Source: Ornithodoros turicata
Taxonomy: Eukaryota; Arthropoda; Arachnida; Ixodida; Argasidae
Direction of reading: 5' to 3'
Length of the DNA: 64,000 bases
Assembly: GCF_037126465.1 (NCBI RefSeq)
Contig: NC_088204.1
Location: 16,560,804 to 16,624,803 of the forward strand
Below the pieces are notes generated by a model. That model was not told where the DNA came from, searched no databases, and saw only the letters and a list, made by a program, of their open reading frames with translations. This document shows positions 32,106 through 42,125 of this stretch, one piece after another. The stretch's first letter is position 1; every line of letters begins with the position of its first letter. Made by a program: the position numbers and the translations under genes.

Positions 32106-32910
32106 GCAGCATCCGCTAAAGAGACTGCGAGAAGAGCTGGTAAAGCGCCACGAATGTCCGCGGGAACTCTTACCCTTGGCTTCTCCTCCTGTACTTCTTA
32201 TCGTCTAATTAGTGGTATTGAATAAGATTTGAACGATGGTATCCCTTTCCAGGTTAATATCAAATTCCCACGCGAAATAGATTATAACAAAAGTACACTT
32301 CCACAAAATCGGCGCGTATGTTCCAGCGGTGTCATATTGACAGAGTTTGTGTGCTTCCGATGAACTTTACTGTCGACCACTAGGAAAATTCAAAACCTGA
32401 AAATGGAAAATTTCGATTTTTTTTTTGTTTTTTAGTACTGTGATGTGATAGAAAAAGAAAAAAATGGGGATTTACGTCTCGACAGAGTCAGACTGGCTAC
32501 CTCAGATCACTTAGCCGCAGTTAGTCGAAATAAATAAAAAGCAATAGAGACATACATAAAAAGAAGAAGAAAACCCAGTAGTTGGGTGCCGGGAGAGAAA
32601 CATCCCGAACTAGTGGGAAGACTTGACACAAACGAGGGACCAGAAAGTCTCACAAAATGTCAATCAGATGAGTTTCTTAAAGGAAACGTAGGAGCGCTTT
32701 CAATACAGCTGCTTGGTGATTGAATGGCTGAGGACCCAGGAGCTTTAAAAGGTCAAATGGCCGGGAGTCCAGGCGAGCCAGACTTATTTCTAGTGTCCTG
32801 CGACTTAAATACTTGCATAACGTTTTTACATAGTTCTCCAGCCCACTGCAAAGTAGACTTTCCTCTGCCTTCTGGCTGTCGCAGGATGAACGGACGTACG
32901 CGAGGTATAC
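32106..32910. other. Non-coding
   Basis: A fragment at 32440-32520 (ATGGGGATTTACGTCTCGAC) resembles 52338-52412. No gene is recognised. Confidence 0.35.
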
Positions 32911-33158
32911 TGTCACTTTCAACGAGTGACACTCGCGCTTAGTGTCATTCGTGTGCTGTCACACGACATCTTTTATACCTCTGTCACACGGACTGATTTA
33001 GTGTCACTTTCAACGAGTGACACTTGCGCTTAGTGTCATTCGTGTGTTGTCACACGACATCTTTTACATCCCTGTCACACGGACTGATTTAGTGGCACTT
33101 TCAACGAGTGACACTCGCGCTTAGTGTCATTCGAGTGCCGTCACACGACATCTTTTAG
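32911..33158. repeat. 91-bp tandem repeat, 2.7 copies
   Basis: Units start at 32911, 33002 and 33093, with exact 91-bp spacing. Each carries AACGAGTGACACT, TTAGTGTCATTCG and TGTCACACG blocks, a dense set of GTGTCA/TGACAC half-palindromes. The flanks TGCCTTCTG and CAGAAGGCA are inverted relative to each other. Confidence 0.85.
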
Positions 33159-33632
33159 TGACTCCGCAGAAGGCAACTTTTTTTCAGTTGTCCAAGTAAT
33201 CGCGTGACGGCTTTTCCAACATCTGTATTTCTTTTCGAAATACCGATATATCGATAAAATATCGATTTTATTTTACCATGTTGATATTTATCGATATAGA
33301 AAATTTCGATATTTTTGTATCACTACGGGAAACGCAAAGTTGGTGTCTACTTCGGCACAGTGTTGCCCACAATTTTCAATTTTGATGGGGGATTGGAACG
33401 AAAATTGTGACGTCAAGCAGAGTCCTGAAGGTTCGCTCTATTGAATGAACTCGATGGTGATGGTCACGAATAGAAGGAAAAAAATGCGCCTGAATTGCTT
33501 GACTGCTCCATCAATGCAATTTTGATTGCAGCTCTATGATAACACAGCCCCATGCATGTATGTGTATAGTGTTCCAGAAACCACGAAAGTTTAATAGAAA
33601 ACAGAGAAACGCCCTCAAAAACAAATTCTTAC
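33159..33632. other. Non-coding; ATCGAT-rich block
   Basis: 33235-33315 is rich in ATCGATA-type palindromes. A block at 33350-33415 resembles the reverse complement of 37060-37135. Confidence 0.35.
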
Positions 33633-33938
33633 AAATAGTTTTGCCGCTCCTAGACACAGTTGGTTCGCGGTGGTAACGAGCAATAAAAACAAAGTTTCAC
33701 TCATATGAAAGAATCGAAACACAGCTCCGTCGTCTAACTTTATACTCCGCATAGTATTCGTTAGCGTCAATTCCCGCGAAATCCTTTTCTTCGCGTCACG
33801 GCAAACTTCACGAAGCACACACACTGCGTTGCTCCTTGACATCGATGTGCAGTATTCAACGACGCTTTGATCCCTCCCCTCGCGCACACAACGCATGCAC
33901 AATAGGCAGGCGATGACAATGACCTCACTTTCGCTCAT
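33633..33938 (-). CDS. Possible first exon of a PIF/Harbinger transposase-like gene
   Basis: This 102-codon segment begins at an ATG with A at -3. It ends in phase 0 at a strong splice donor (GTAAGA at 33632 downward); the open frame then hits a stop at 33615-33617. The residues 'LDDGAVFRFFHMSETLFLLL' (69-88) resemble the segment before the catalytic domain of HARBI1/ALP1-like nucleases, where a run like 'RFxxYFRMSxxxFDxLL' is common. An Ile/Leu-rich start and an Arg/Lys-rich middle also fit. No DDE catalytic exon was found nearby. It may be a decayed transposon, a host gene derived from one, or chance. The resemblance is by memory only. Confidence 0.4.
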
Positions 33939-34429
33939 ATTCCGTTTGTACAGTGGGTTCCGTCCCTTTTGATGCGGCGCTGCACGCGCGCGCGCGTTCG
34001 GACACACAGTGTTGCCATGGACTGGACAAAGCTCATGCGCAGACGGCCCCGGAGCTGAATGACCGGACGTAGTGAAAGGTGGTTCGGGGTATATGTAACG
34101 GGAAGGTCCATGCCAAAGAGAGAAGCTATACTGTTGTGCAGTATAGTATACAGAATAGAGAGGTCTATACTTGTTTGGTGCCAGCACTAACGTGGCGTAC
34201 AGCTCGCATGAGAGTTAACTTGAACGCCATTGCGGCCTGCGTACCCTGGTTGGTGCGTAGTAGAAATAACAGCGGAGGGTGTTGTGGTCGCATCTATTTC
34301 CAGATTGAGGGGATGACCCTCCTTATGAATAACGAACGCGATATTAAGGACGAACGCAACAAAAACCTCGTAATGCCCAGTTGCATACTTCCATTGAATA
34401 ATGGATTCTTCGACTGCCATTATTGAATT

Positions 34430-34720
34430 GAACTAACGGGACGTTTCCTTGGCTGCGTGCAGTCGACTTTTAAACCTCTCGAGTGTAAGTGTCTTGTCCT
34501 ATAGCACACTTGTGGTGTAAGTTACACACCATATACAGAAAGGTGCTTTACAAAGCACCGTCTATATGGTGTATTTACAATAAGCACAGTTTCAAAGGGC
34601 TCATTCTATAGAAAGCGCCATTGCAGGGAAGAGTATTTTAAACCCTGTTTCAGGTGGGTGTTTTGCATTCCCCTGTTTCAGCAGTATTATTGCACCTTTT
34701 GGTCGAATACACGGAGTAAA
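34430..34720. repeat. GGTGTA-rich element fragment
   Basis: Matches 47450-47710 in order: GAGTGTAA, 'TATACAGAAAGG', 'TTCTATAGA-AAAGCG' and 'TTTAAA-TGCTG/CCTGTT'. It is probably an old copy from the family at 7432-8519. Confidence 0.45.
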
Positions 34721-35880
34721 AAGCTAGGTTTATTTGCAAAACATTCCTTTCACCATGCTGAAATGTAAATAAAAATAAATACCGCGTTCGCACAAATATG
34801 ACAAATTCATTCATTTCAATACAGAACTTTGATGTATAACATTGTTCTTGTAACAAAGACCGGGCAGGTTGGTACATATTGCTGACAGACGCGACGTAGT
34901 ACACGTGCAGTGCCCAGGTAGTGGGGGGGACCTGTGCGACATCGTCTGTCTCGTCTTTGTGTACTACGTCGCAACTGCAACATTGTTCTTCCCTGAGAAG
35001 TTCTTCACTGAAGAGCTGAGTTGGTATTCGCTACGCCGCCTTGTAATGATGTGAAATATTAACGTACACAAATGAATGTTCCGCGAACACCCCTCGCTCG
35101 AACTTTTGACCCTCTACCGCTTGTAGTCGTAAAGAAACTGGGTGGCAACACAGGCAATGTGTACTTTGTGGAAGGCATCAGAATATATCTGTTGTTGTTG
35201 TTGTTATGTATTTTGTGGACGCACAACAAGACAGAGCTGTTACCGCTCGGGACCACGTACATTTCACGATTTGAACTGTACTAACGTCCCCTGGATCGTC
35301 TGGCGTCGAAAATTTCCCCACAAATGCGCGAACCACCCTATAGAGATACGACTATCCTCATCAGATTGCATCCCATGTAGATGACGAGCACATACTCCTC
35401 AGATGGGAGCGATGCACAACAAGTGGCAAGTTAGCTAGGCCTCGGCTAACCTCTCCATAATCCCGTACAGAACAAACAAGTCGTGCAGTGCATTGGACAG
35501 ACACGTCAACGGACCTGTCGACATGGAAAAAAAAAAGAAGAAGAGAGTCTGACTGACCAGTCGCCTGTGGACAAGCTGTGTTCCACTTTGTGATTTCCTT
35601 CCCCGGGACTCTCATGGGACTCATGGGACTCATGGGACTCTCATCCCTCTAGAAATCTGGTAGTGAAACCTGCCGTCGTAAGAGCGCTGGGGTAGCCAAC
35701 CGAACATAGCGTTTGCACAATCTCTCCATATTTTTGTTCCTGTATTTTTTTCCCACGCCATCCTCACTATCTATAGTTGTTCCTCTTTCAAATCTAATCA
35801 AACCGCAGTTTAACGACAGGCTCCGCTGACCTAGTGGTGTAACGATGTGCATTATTTCTTTCGTTTTTTTTTTCTTACTC
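34721..35880. other. Non-coding
   Basis: Holds (TTG)n at 35190-35206 and a short tandem of ATGGGACTC at 35612-35642. Nothing gene-like recognised. Confidence 0.35.
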
Positions 35881-36195
35881 CGTGTTAGCGCCGCGAAGCA
35901 ACTGCGGCTACAAGCGGCGTACAGACGTGGACATCTGGAGAGAGGACAGCAGGAAGGAGTGGAGGACATGGGGGCTAGTATGCGTCGTAGCTTGGCAGAC
36001 TTCAGGGGAACTGTGCGAGTATTCGTCTAGAATGCCCGCCGGAAAACCTAGGAAAAACTTCAGACAGCACAGCTGGTGGTGGGATTCGAACCCGCCACCT
36101 CCCAGTCTTCCGCACGACCTTGGCTAACGCTGCCTTGGCTTGGCTTGAATGCACCAACGAGCGGATGCTTTTTACGCACTTGGCGATGCCGCTGG
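35881..36195 (-). mobile_element. tRNA-derived SINE, head type a
   Basis: The minus strand starts ACCAGCGGCATCGCC, has box B (GGGTTCGAATCCC) and the shared body, and ends GGCGCTAACACGG. The head contains extra bases near 36120-36145 compared with 46026-46314. Confidence 0.8.
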
Positions 36196-38067
36196 TAACA
36201 ACGTACGTATCGAGCATATTTCTCGTGCTTGGCATGCCTAATATTGATGCGAAACCACGTAATAGCGTTGTCTGTGACGGCCTTACGCGAAACGTGCCTG
36301 CGCTTTTTAAGACGGCTCCGCAAAAACCAGTTTTCCCAATCTATACTGCCACAGAAGCCAGCAGTACACAGCAGGTATCGGCTGCTAGAAAGCTGTTATA
36401 GAGAAAATATTCCTCGAGGGAGTGAGCACGTAAGTGCCTATTCTCGGGATACATGATTACGTAATTGGTGCAGCTTCGATTGCTACGGCCAAGGATATAT
36501 ATGAAGGAAGTCTGAATCATGTACGGGGAATTTCATGGGGAATGTAGGGGAAAGCGCATGGCATGGACTGAAAGCAAAATAATACTATGTATATCAGTGG
36601 ACGGCTACGGGAGACGACATGCGAAAGTACTTTTGTCTGTGGCCAGACTGTTCCGTACTCATACCGTGTATTCACACGAGCGACATCCCTACGGAATGTT
36701 CTAGTGAGAGAAAGCGCTAAAACTGCTAACAGGGAGCAAATTACGCCGCGTCTTATGTTCAACGTTCGCACAACGCCGAAATACCGGAAGTGACGTGCTA
36801 CACACACAGCAGACGACATTTCCTACCGTCCACCCTGTCGTCTGCAACGGAATACGTCGTCTGCTGTGCCACACGATATTCCCCATGGTCAGAAGAGCAC
36901 TAGAAGACATGACATTGACTGCTCACGTGACAGCAGAAAGCTATGACGTTTTGTGCATCTTCCGTTGGAGTATTCTGGGGAATGTTCCTCGTGTTACTTT
37001 CTTGCAGTAGAGGAGCAATCTCTGAAAAATCATCTATTCGTTAGCCTGAGCCCTCAGTATACTCTTATGTCACAATTTTCGTCCCAACTCCACTCATAGT
37101 TCCTTAGAAAATAATTGCGGGCAACACTGTGTCAAAGTGGTCACCAACTGCAGATTGCTTGCAAAGTACGGCAGCAAAACTATATTTCATAGTGACAACA
37201 CTGGGTCTAAAACGAAATACGTTCGCTACGTGCCGGCTAAGTAAAAATCACGAGCCGTAAGCCTGTCGGGAACATAGATCACTGTTGCATTACGAATTGG
37301 GGATTACTTGCCACCAGACGTCGCTCCGAACCGTTTTGCCTGAATTTTCTGTCGCATTTCTAACTCGTTGCGCCGGGTAGAAGCAACAGGCTGTTAAACT
37401 ACGCTGTCAACATAAAGTGCCTGTCTGCTATTTTACGGTATACCTTTAATGCCGCAAGCGCAGCTCATAACATATAAGGGCAGATGTGTTCTCATACACA
37501 GCTTCTTTCCTCGCCAATGCGCAAATACGAATTATCCTCATAACGGACATTATAAACATCAATGGCACAATTCACGACTTAGGTTTTCCTGGACATTTTT
37601 GCAGTCAGCTTAACGATCAGGAAAACGTTACCCATTGTTACACACCGTATAATTAGAATGATACTTCGACGATGCGAGTCTTCGCATTTCGTCAAGGTCA
37701 TTTACCATTCGCGAAGCCCGGCATGAGAATTGTTACGCAGGATCTCCAGAGGCGAAGGGTCCTGGAGAAGAAACATTAAGGAGTTCGCCACTATAGACGG
37801 GACGGCCCATAATAAAACACAAATGACCGTATATGTACATACAAGGAGCCATTCTCGGAGACCAAGAGGAACCGGGGTGGTCCGTCTTGATGCACGTTTT
37901 CAGGCCTTCGGGCTATGTTATGTGGGCACAAACTACGCAAAAAGGAATGGAGGGTATAAGACTTTTGAGTAATGCGATTTTCCTCAAACGTGGATTGCAT
38001 ACAGCATATCCGCTGTGACAGTAGTTTGTAAACAAGGTACGCACTCCAAGGAAAAAGTACCATTTGT
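36196..38067. other. Non-coding; GCAGACGAC palindromes
   Basis: 36803-36870 holds three GCAGACGAC/GTCGTCTGC sites, two of them forming inverted arms around a 40-bp centre. No gene is recognised in the rest. Confidence 0.4.
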
Positions 38068-38489
38068 GTCGACCACGACCTACTACATTATAGGGACCAT
38101 GTCATAGTCGGCAAACCCAATGGGGAGCCCGTCCGCACGATCCGCTAGGGACGCTACTCATCGGCACGCGAGATCTGCATCACGATTGGACGATGGAAAT
38201 TTGAATTCTGAACGCGCAGAAGCGTATGCACGACTACCGTAGCAGACGACAGCAATAGCTCCTATAAAAACGCGTAGAATGATGATAATCAACCTCAGAA
38301 TGAGACATCTGTGGAATATCCGCCACTTGTACAGAAATACTAAGGTAAGCTGAAGTACAAAGTATTGTAGAAGTTGAGGAAGCAATAACTGGGACGATGA
38401 GTAGCGCCATCGCACCCTTCCAAAAATGTGGCGCTGGGAAGGGATGCCTATGACATGGTCGTTATAATCTAGTAGGTCGTGGTGTCGAC
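38068..38489. mobile_element. MITE with 40-bp inverted ends
   Basis: The arms 38068-38107 and 38448-38489 (GTCGAC-ACGACCTACTA...CATGTCATAG) match at about 85%. The 340-bp middle has no coding sequence. Target duplication not resolved. Confidence 0.65.
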
Positions 38490-38712
38490 TTGGAGACTAG
38501 ATGTACTGCCACAACTATTATTCCATGTTGGACCAAAACTTCTGCCTCAACTATTAGACCCTTTCGGGACTAAATAGACGAAAGTATATGTGGCGTTTAC
38601 AGGCTATTTGCAGTGATAGGGAAAAGTTTGGGTTAGGGGTCTATACTGAGAGACAACTCAAGCGCTACATGCAGTCACAGGGGTGTATCTCTTGCAGGCA
38701 ACAGGCAAAGTG

Positions 38713-38856
38713 AGGCATGTCGTTAAATGGCTGAATGGTTTCAGGCATTTTATGCAACGCCGGGTTCGGCCAGACATTTAACGAAATGCCTAAAAAATGG
38801 CAGGGATTTCGTTAAATGCCTATAGAGAAGAGGCTCAGGCATTTCGTCGAATGCCT
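38713..38856 (+). repeat. Left arm of palindromic 20-mers
   Basis: Five 20-mers related to AGGCATTTCGTTAAATGCCT lie at 38713, 38743 (weak), 38772, 38802 and 38837. The whole segment matches the reverse complement of 40278-40419. Confidence 0.8.
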
Positions 38857-39064
38857 GTTCGCGTCCGGCATTTAGGAAAAAGCCGGAATGTGCCAGTCGT
38901 CAGGCTGAACCAAGTAGACTTTTTTTTCCCCTTTCCTCGAACGAAACGGAAAGGTGGACGCTGCGTGTACAGTATGGTTGATTCTTTGTAGCAAGAACAG
39001 CACTCAGTCTTTTGGCGGTCGTGGGCCCCTGTGAGGGAACTGCGCCATCGCCCGTGTCTACAGG

Positions 39065-39545
39065 TAAAATGCCCAAAAAGCCCAGACAGCCGCAGTAACC
39101 TAACCTAACCTATCACTAAACTAACCTAATACATAAACTAGGTTAGTTTAAAATACAGGGTGTTCAAAATTAAGCTTTCACGAGCGCTACGCAAACACAG
39201 CGATGACAAGAAACCGGATGATAACTTTACGCTACTTGTGTAAGAAACAGGTGCTGCTAATTATGTAGCACCTGTTTCTTACTCAAGGAACAGAAAAAGT
39301 AGCACCAGTTTTCTTTTGTTCGCCTATTTATAAAGTGCTAGTGAAAGCTTAATTTTGAGCACCCTGTATAGGTTAAGTTTGGTTGGTGCGGCTGTGGCTT
39401 TGCATCGCCCCCATCCTTTTGAAACGGACTTGGGGAAGCGAGACAAGCTGCAACAGCTGCACTAACCTAACCAAACCTATCACTAAACTAACCTAAGACA
39501 TCATGAACTTGGTTAGTTTAGTGATGTTTAGTGCGGCTGTAGTAG
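39065..39545. repeat. CCTAA-rich hairpin repeats
   Basis: Two related segments, 39075-39150 and 39460-39545, carry CTAACCTAA and its complement TTAGGTTAG as inverted arms next to 'TGCGGCTG'. The TA-MITE at 39156-39366 is inserted into the first. The motif looks telomere-like, but it is short and inverted. Confidence 0.5.
39156..39366. mobile_element. 211-bp MITE with TA duplication
   Basis: The ends CAGGGTGTTCAAAATTAAGC and its inverted near-copy (CAGGGTGCTCAAAATTAAGC) lie inside TA dinucleotides at 39154-39155 and 39367-39368. This fits a Tc1/mariner-type MITE. The centre has a second hairpin (AGAAACAGGTGCT and AGCACCTGTTTCT). Confidence 0.85.
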
Positions 39546-40277
39546 CTTGCCTCGCCTCCCCAAATCCGTTTCTGTAATGAAGCCGAGTTGCGGAATTGTG
39601 ACGCCTACCATAGTACACTACCGCCTTTGCGTAGGTAAGGGATAGCGGTGATGGTTCTGCGCATGCCCATAATAGAAAGAGCTTCGCGCAGTGCGAAGAA
39701 CCACCAATGCTGTACCTTACGTACGCAGAGGCGATAGCGCGCGATGTACAAAAGCTCTCGAATGCCCAAGCCGGCAATGGATCGGTGGTCATCCCGAAGT
39801 GTCATTTCGTGTTCGCATCTCGTTGTTAAACTGGCGATTAAATGCGTCACGAAGTTAAACTTTTCTTCAGTTTGAGGGAAGATACAGGACGAGAAGACAC
39901 AAGAGACTGTCATGTTATGTTCATATAAGAGAAATGGCACACACATACACGGGGTCATGAGATGGGCGATTCTACGACCGTAAAGTCTCTAGTAAAGACT
40001 CTTACATTTCATTCCAATATCATGCACATCGTAAATATTCTATGTGATCACTCTTATACTTTATTAAAGCTGTCGCCTTCTGTTTTTTCTTTTTTTTTTT
40101 CGTTTTGCGCAGATCACTCACTGGAAAACAAGTCCATATGATTCGTTCCTTTGCGTTCCGGCTTCCACGTTGGTGGTGCCAATTTCTCCACGTTTTTCTT
40201 TTTATTCACTCACTCTTTGCATTGCGTTAGTCGTACATAGCACGCCCGAAGCATTTTGCAAGATTCCCGACCCGAAC
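39546..40277. other. Non-coding, between the palindromic arms
   Basis: No transposase or other gene is seen in the roughly 1.4 kb between the arms. Confidence 0.35.
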
Positions 40278-40419
40278 GGGCATTTAATGAAATGCCTGCG
40301 CCGCTTCTCTAAGCATTTAACGAAATGTCTGGCTTTTTTTAGACATTTCGTTAAATGCCTGGCCGAACCCGGTATTTCATAAAATGCCTGGAATCGTTCA
40401 GACATTTATCGAAATGCCT
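40278..40419 (-). repeat. Right arm of palindromic 20-mers
   Basis: Five related 20-mers start at 40278, 40311, 40341, 40371 (one base short) and 40400. Order and spacing mirror 38713-38856 over about 145 bp. Confidence 0.8.
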
Positions 40420-41325
40420 GGTTTTACCTACGCAAGCCGAGAATGCAGTCCACACACGGCGGTATCCGTGCAGACGAGGAAGCCCATTCGTGTGTTTTCA
40501 TAGGGCGAATATATTTTACCTGCTTTCTTTAACAGCATGCAAAATAGGCTTGATGAGCGTCGTCTCCGACGAGTGTTTCGCAATATGATCACTGTAAAAG
40601 CAAGAGTTTGAAGCATCGGGGGCGCACTGCGTTGTGACTCGGAGGCGTCGTGCGCGGACCTAAGCCAATCACAGACGTCTCTAAATATGTGGGCGGAGCT
40701 GACCTGTATAGGAGTTGTCTCGGGGTATATGGAATGGGAACAATCGCAATAGGGGACTATATCATGCTGCAACTACTCCACAATTTACTATTTTCCCTTG
40801 AGTGTGCATATTAGACATATGTCTTCGGGCACCTTGTCACACTCACTGTCATCACTGTCTCCTGGCATCATCACTTCTCCTTCATTTACTGTTGTTGTCA
40901 CACTCATTCAGGTGGGCTGATAGCTGTAACGGGATGCTGCGTTGATTCGTCGCATGCGACTCAACGCAGTTTTGACTGGGTTTTCCTCAGACACTTTCAG
41001 ACATATGTCGGCACAGTTCCCTTGGAAGTAGGCCTAGGACGCGCATTCCCGCAGAGCGTTAGTCGTGACATTGCCCACCCCTGTGAGGCGGACAACGACG
41101 AGCTCTTTCAGAGGCCACAACACCACATGCTGCTCAGGTGGCCTGGGTTCGAATCTGGGCGACGGCTGTGCTGTCTGGGTGTTATACCTGGGTTTTCCTC
41201 GGACGCTTTATGTCGACACAGCTCCTTGTGAAGTCGGCCCAGGACGCACGATCACCCCCCCCCCCCTGTGATGTTCGTGACGTTGACCGCCTTAACGTAG
41301 CTGACTATATACACCAAGCAGTTCC
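40420..41325 (+). mobile_element. SINE body fragments
   Basis: 40978-41045 and 41146-41250 both carry the shared SINE body ('TGGGTTTTCCTC', 'GTCGGCACAGTTCC', 'GGCCCAGGACGC'). The second has box-B-like GGGTTCGAATC at 41147-41157. The stretch 40420-40970 holds nothing recognisable. Confidence 0.5.
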
Positions 41326-41372
41326 ATCACCACCACCACCACCACCACTGCTGCTGCTGCTGCTGCTGCTCA
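41326..41372. repeat. (CCA)n(CTG)n microsatellite
   Basis: About seven CCA units run into seven CTG units; visible directly. Confidence 0.9.
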
Positions 41373-41394
41373 TTGCGTTATGGCTTGCGACAAG

Positions 41395-42125
41395 TAGACT
41401 TATCACAGCTGCCACCACTGTATGTGGCTCAGAAAATCCAGAACACATCCCTCTCCATCCCCATACCACCAATCTTTCAGGACTACACCACAGTTCAGCA
41501 CTTTTCCAGAAACTCATTCAACATCGCACCATGGTGGGGCTTACTCATAGCGCATCACATCATATCACAAATCGTATTTCGTCATTCGACATCAACATCG
41601 TAACCCTTCGACTTCAAAAACACATCATTCCACTTCAGTGTCACATAAAATCATAGACCATCATTCAACATGCCATTCTCCACGTCCACGATGTGATGGT
41701 GAATGATGTCCATGATGACCATCATGAGGGAATTTGCTGACCTATGCTGCAACCCCTGTACGCAAAAGAAAAAGCACCTTTATCTCCATAAAGTCTTTCC
41801 GATCTCGCACCTTCGCACACCCACTGTCCCGTGTTTCTTCGTCGCACCCGTTTCTCGTCCTCCTACTCGTCGCCCTCGTCATCCTGCTCTTCTTCCCTTC
41901 CCCATAAAGAAAGTGCGTTAATTACGCGAGTAAACATACTCAGAAGTCTCGTTTGTAAGATCGGATAGCACTCAATGTCACTTTTATTGCTCAACCGCGT
42001 TATTGCTTGCGATAACTATTCTCTCCAAGCTGCCACAACTGTAGTGGCTTGGAAAATCTGGAACACACCCTTCTCCACTGCCCACACTGCCAGGAGTGCA
42101 CTCAGGGTGTCTTCAAATCGCTCGC
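41395..42125 (+). pseudogene. Decayed LINE 3'-end fragments
   Basis: Two spots (about 41405-41470 and 42025-42110) can be read as 'C-GSENPEHIPLHP' and 'ENLEHTLLHCPHCQEC'. These resemble the zinc-binding His-Cys tail of I-type LINE proteins ('ETLEHLLLHCP'). The surrounding frames are broken, and the call rests on this short motif. Confidence 0.3.

Noticed and set aside
33350..37135. Large transposon bounded by inverted blocks at 33350-33415 and 37060-37135
   Set aside because: The inverted blocks match at only about 75%, and similarity does not extend to defined ends or a target duplication. More likely two old copies of one repeat.
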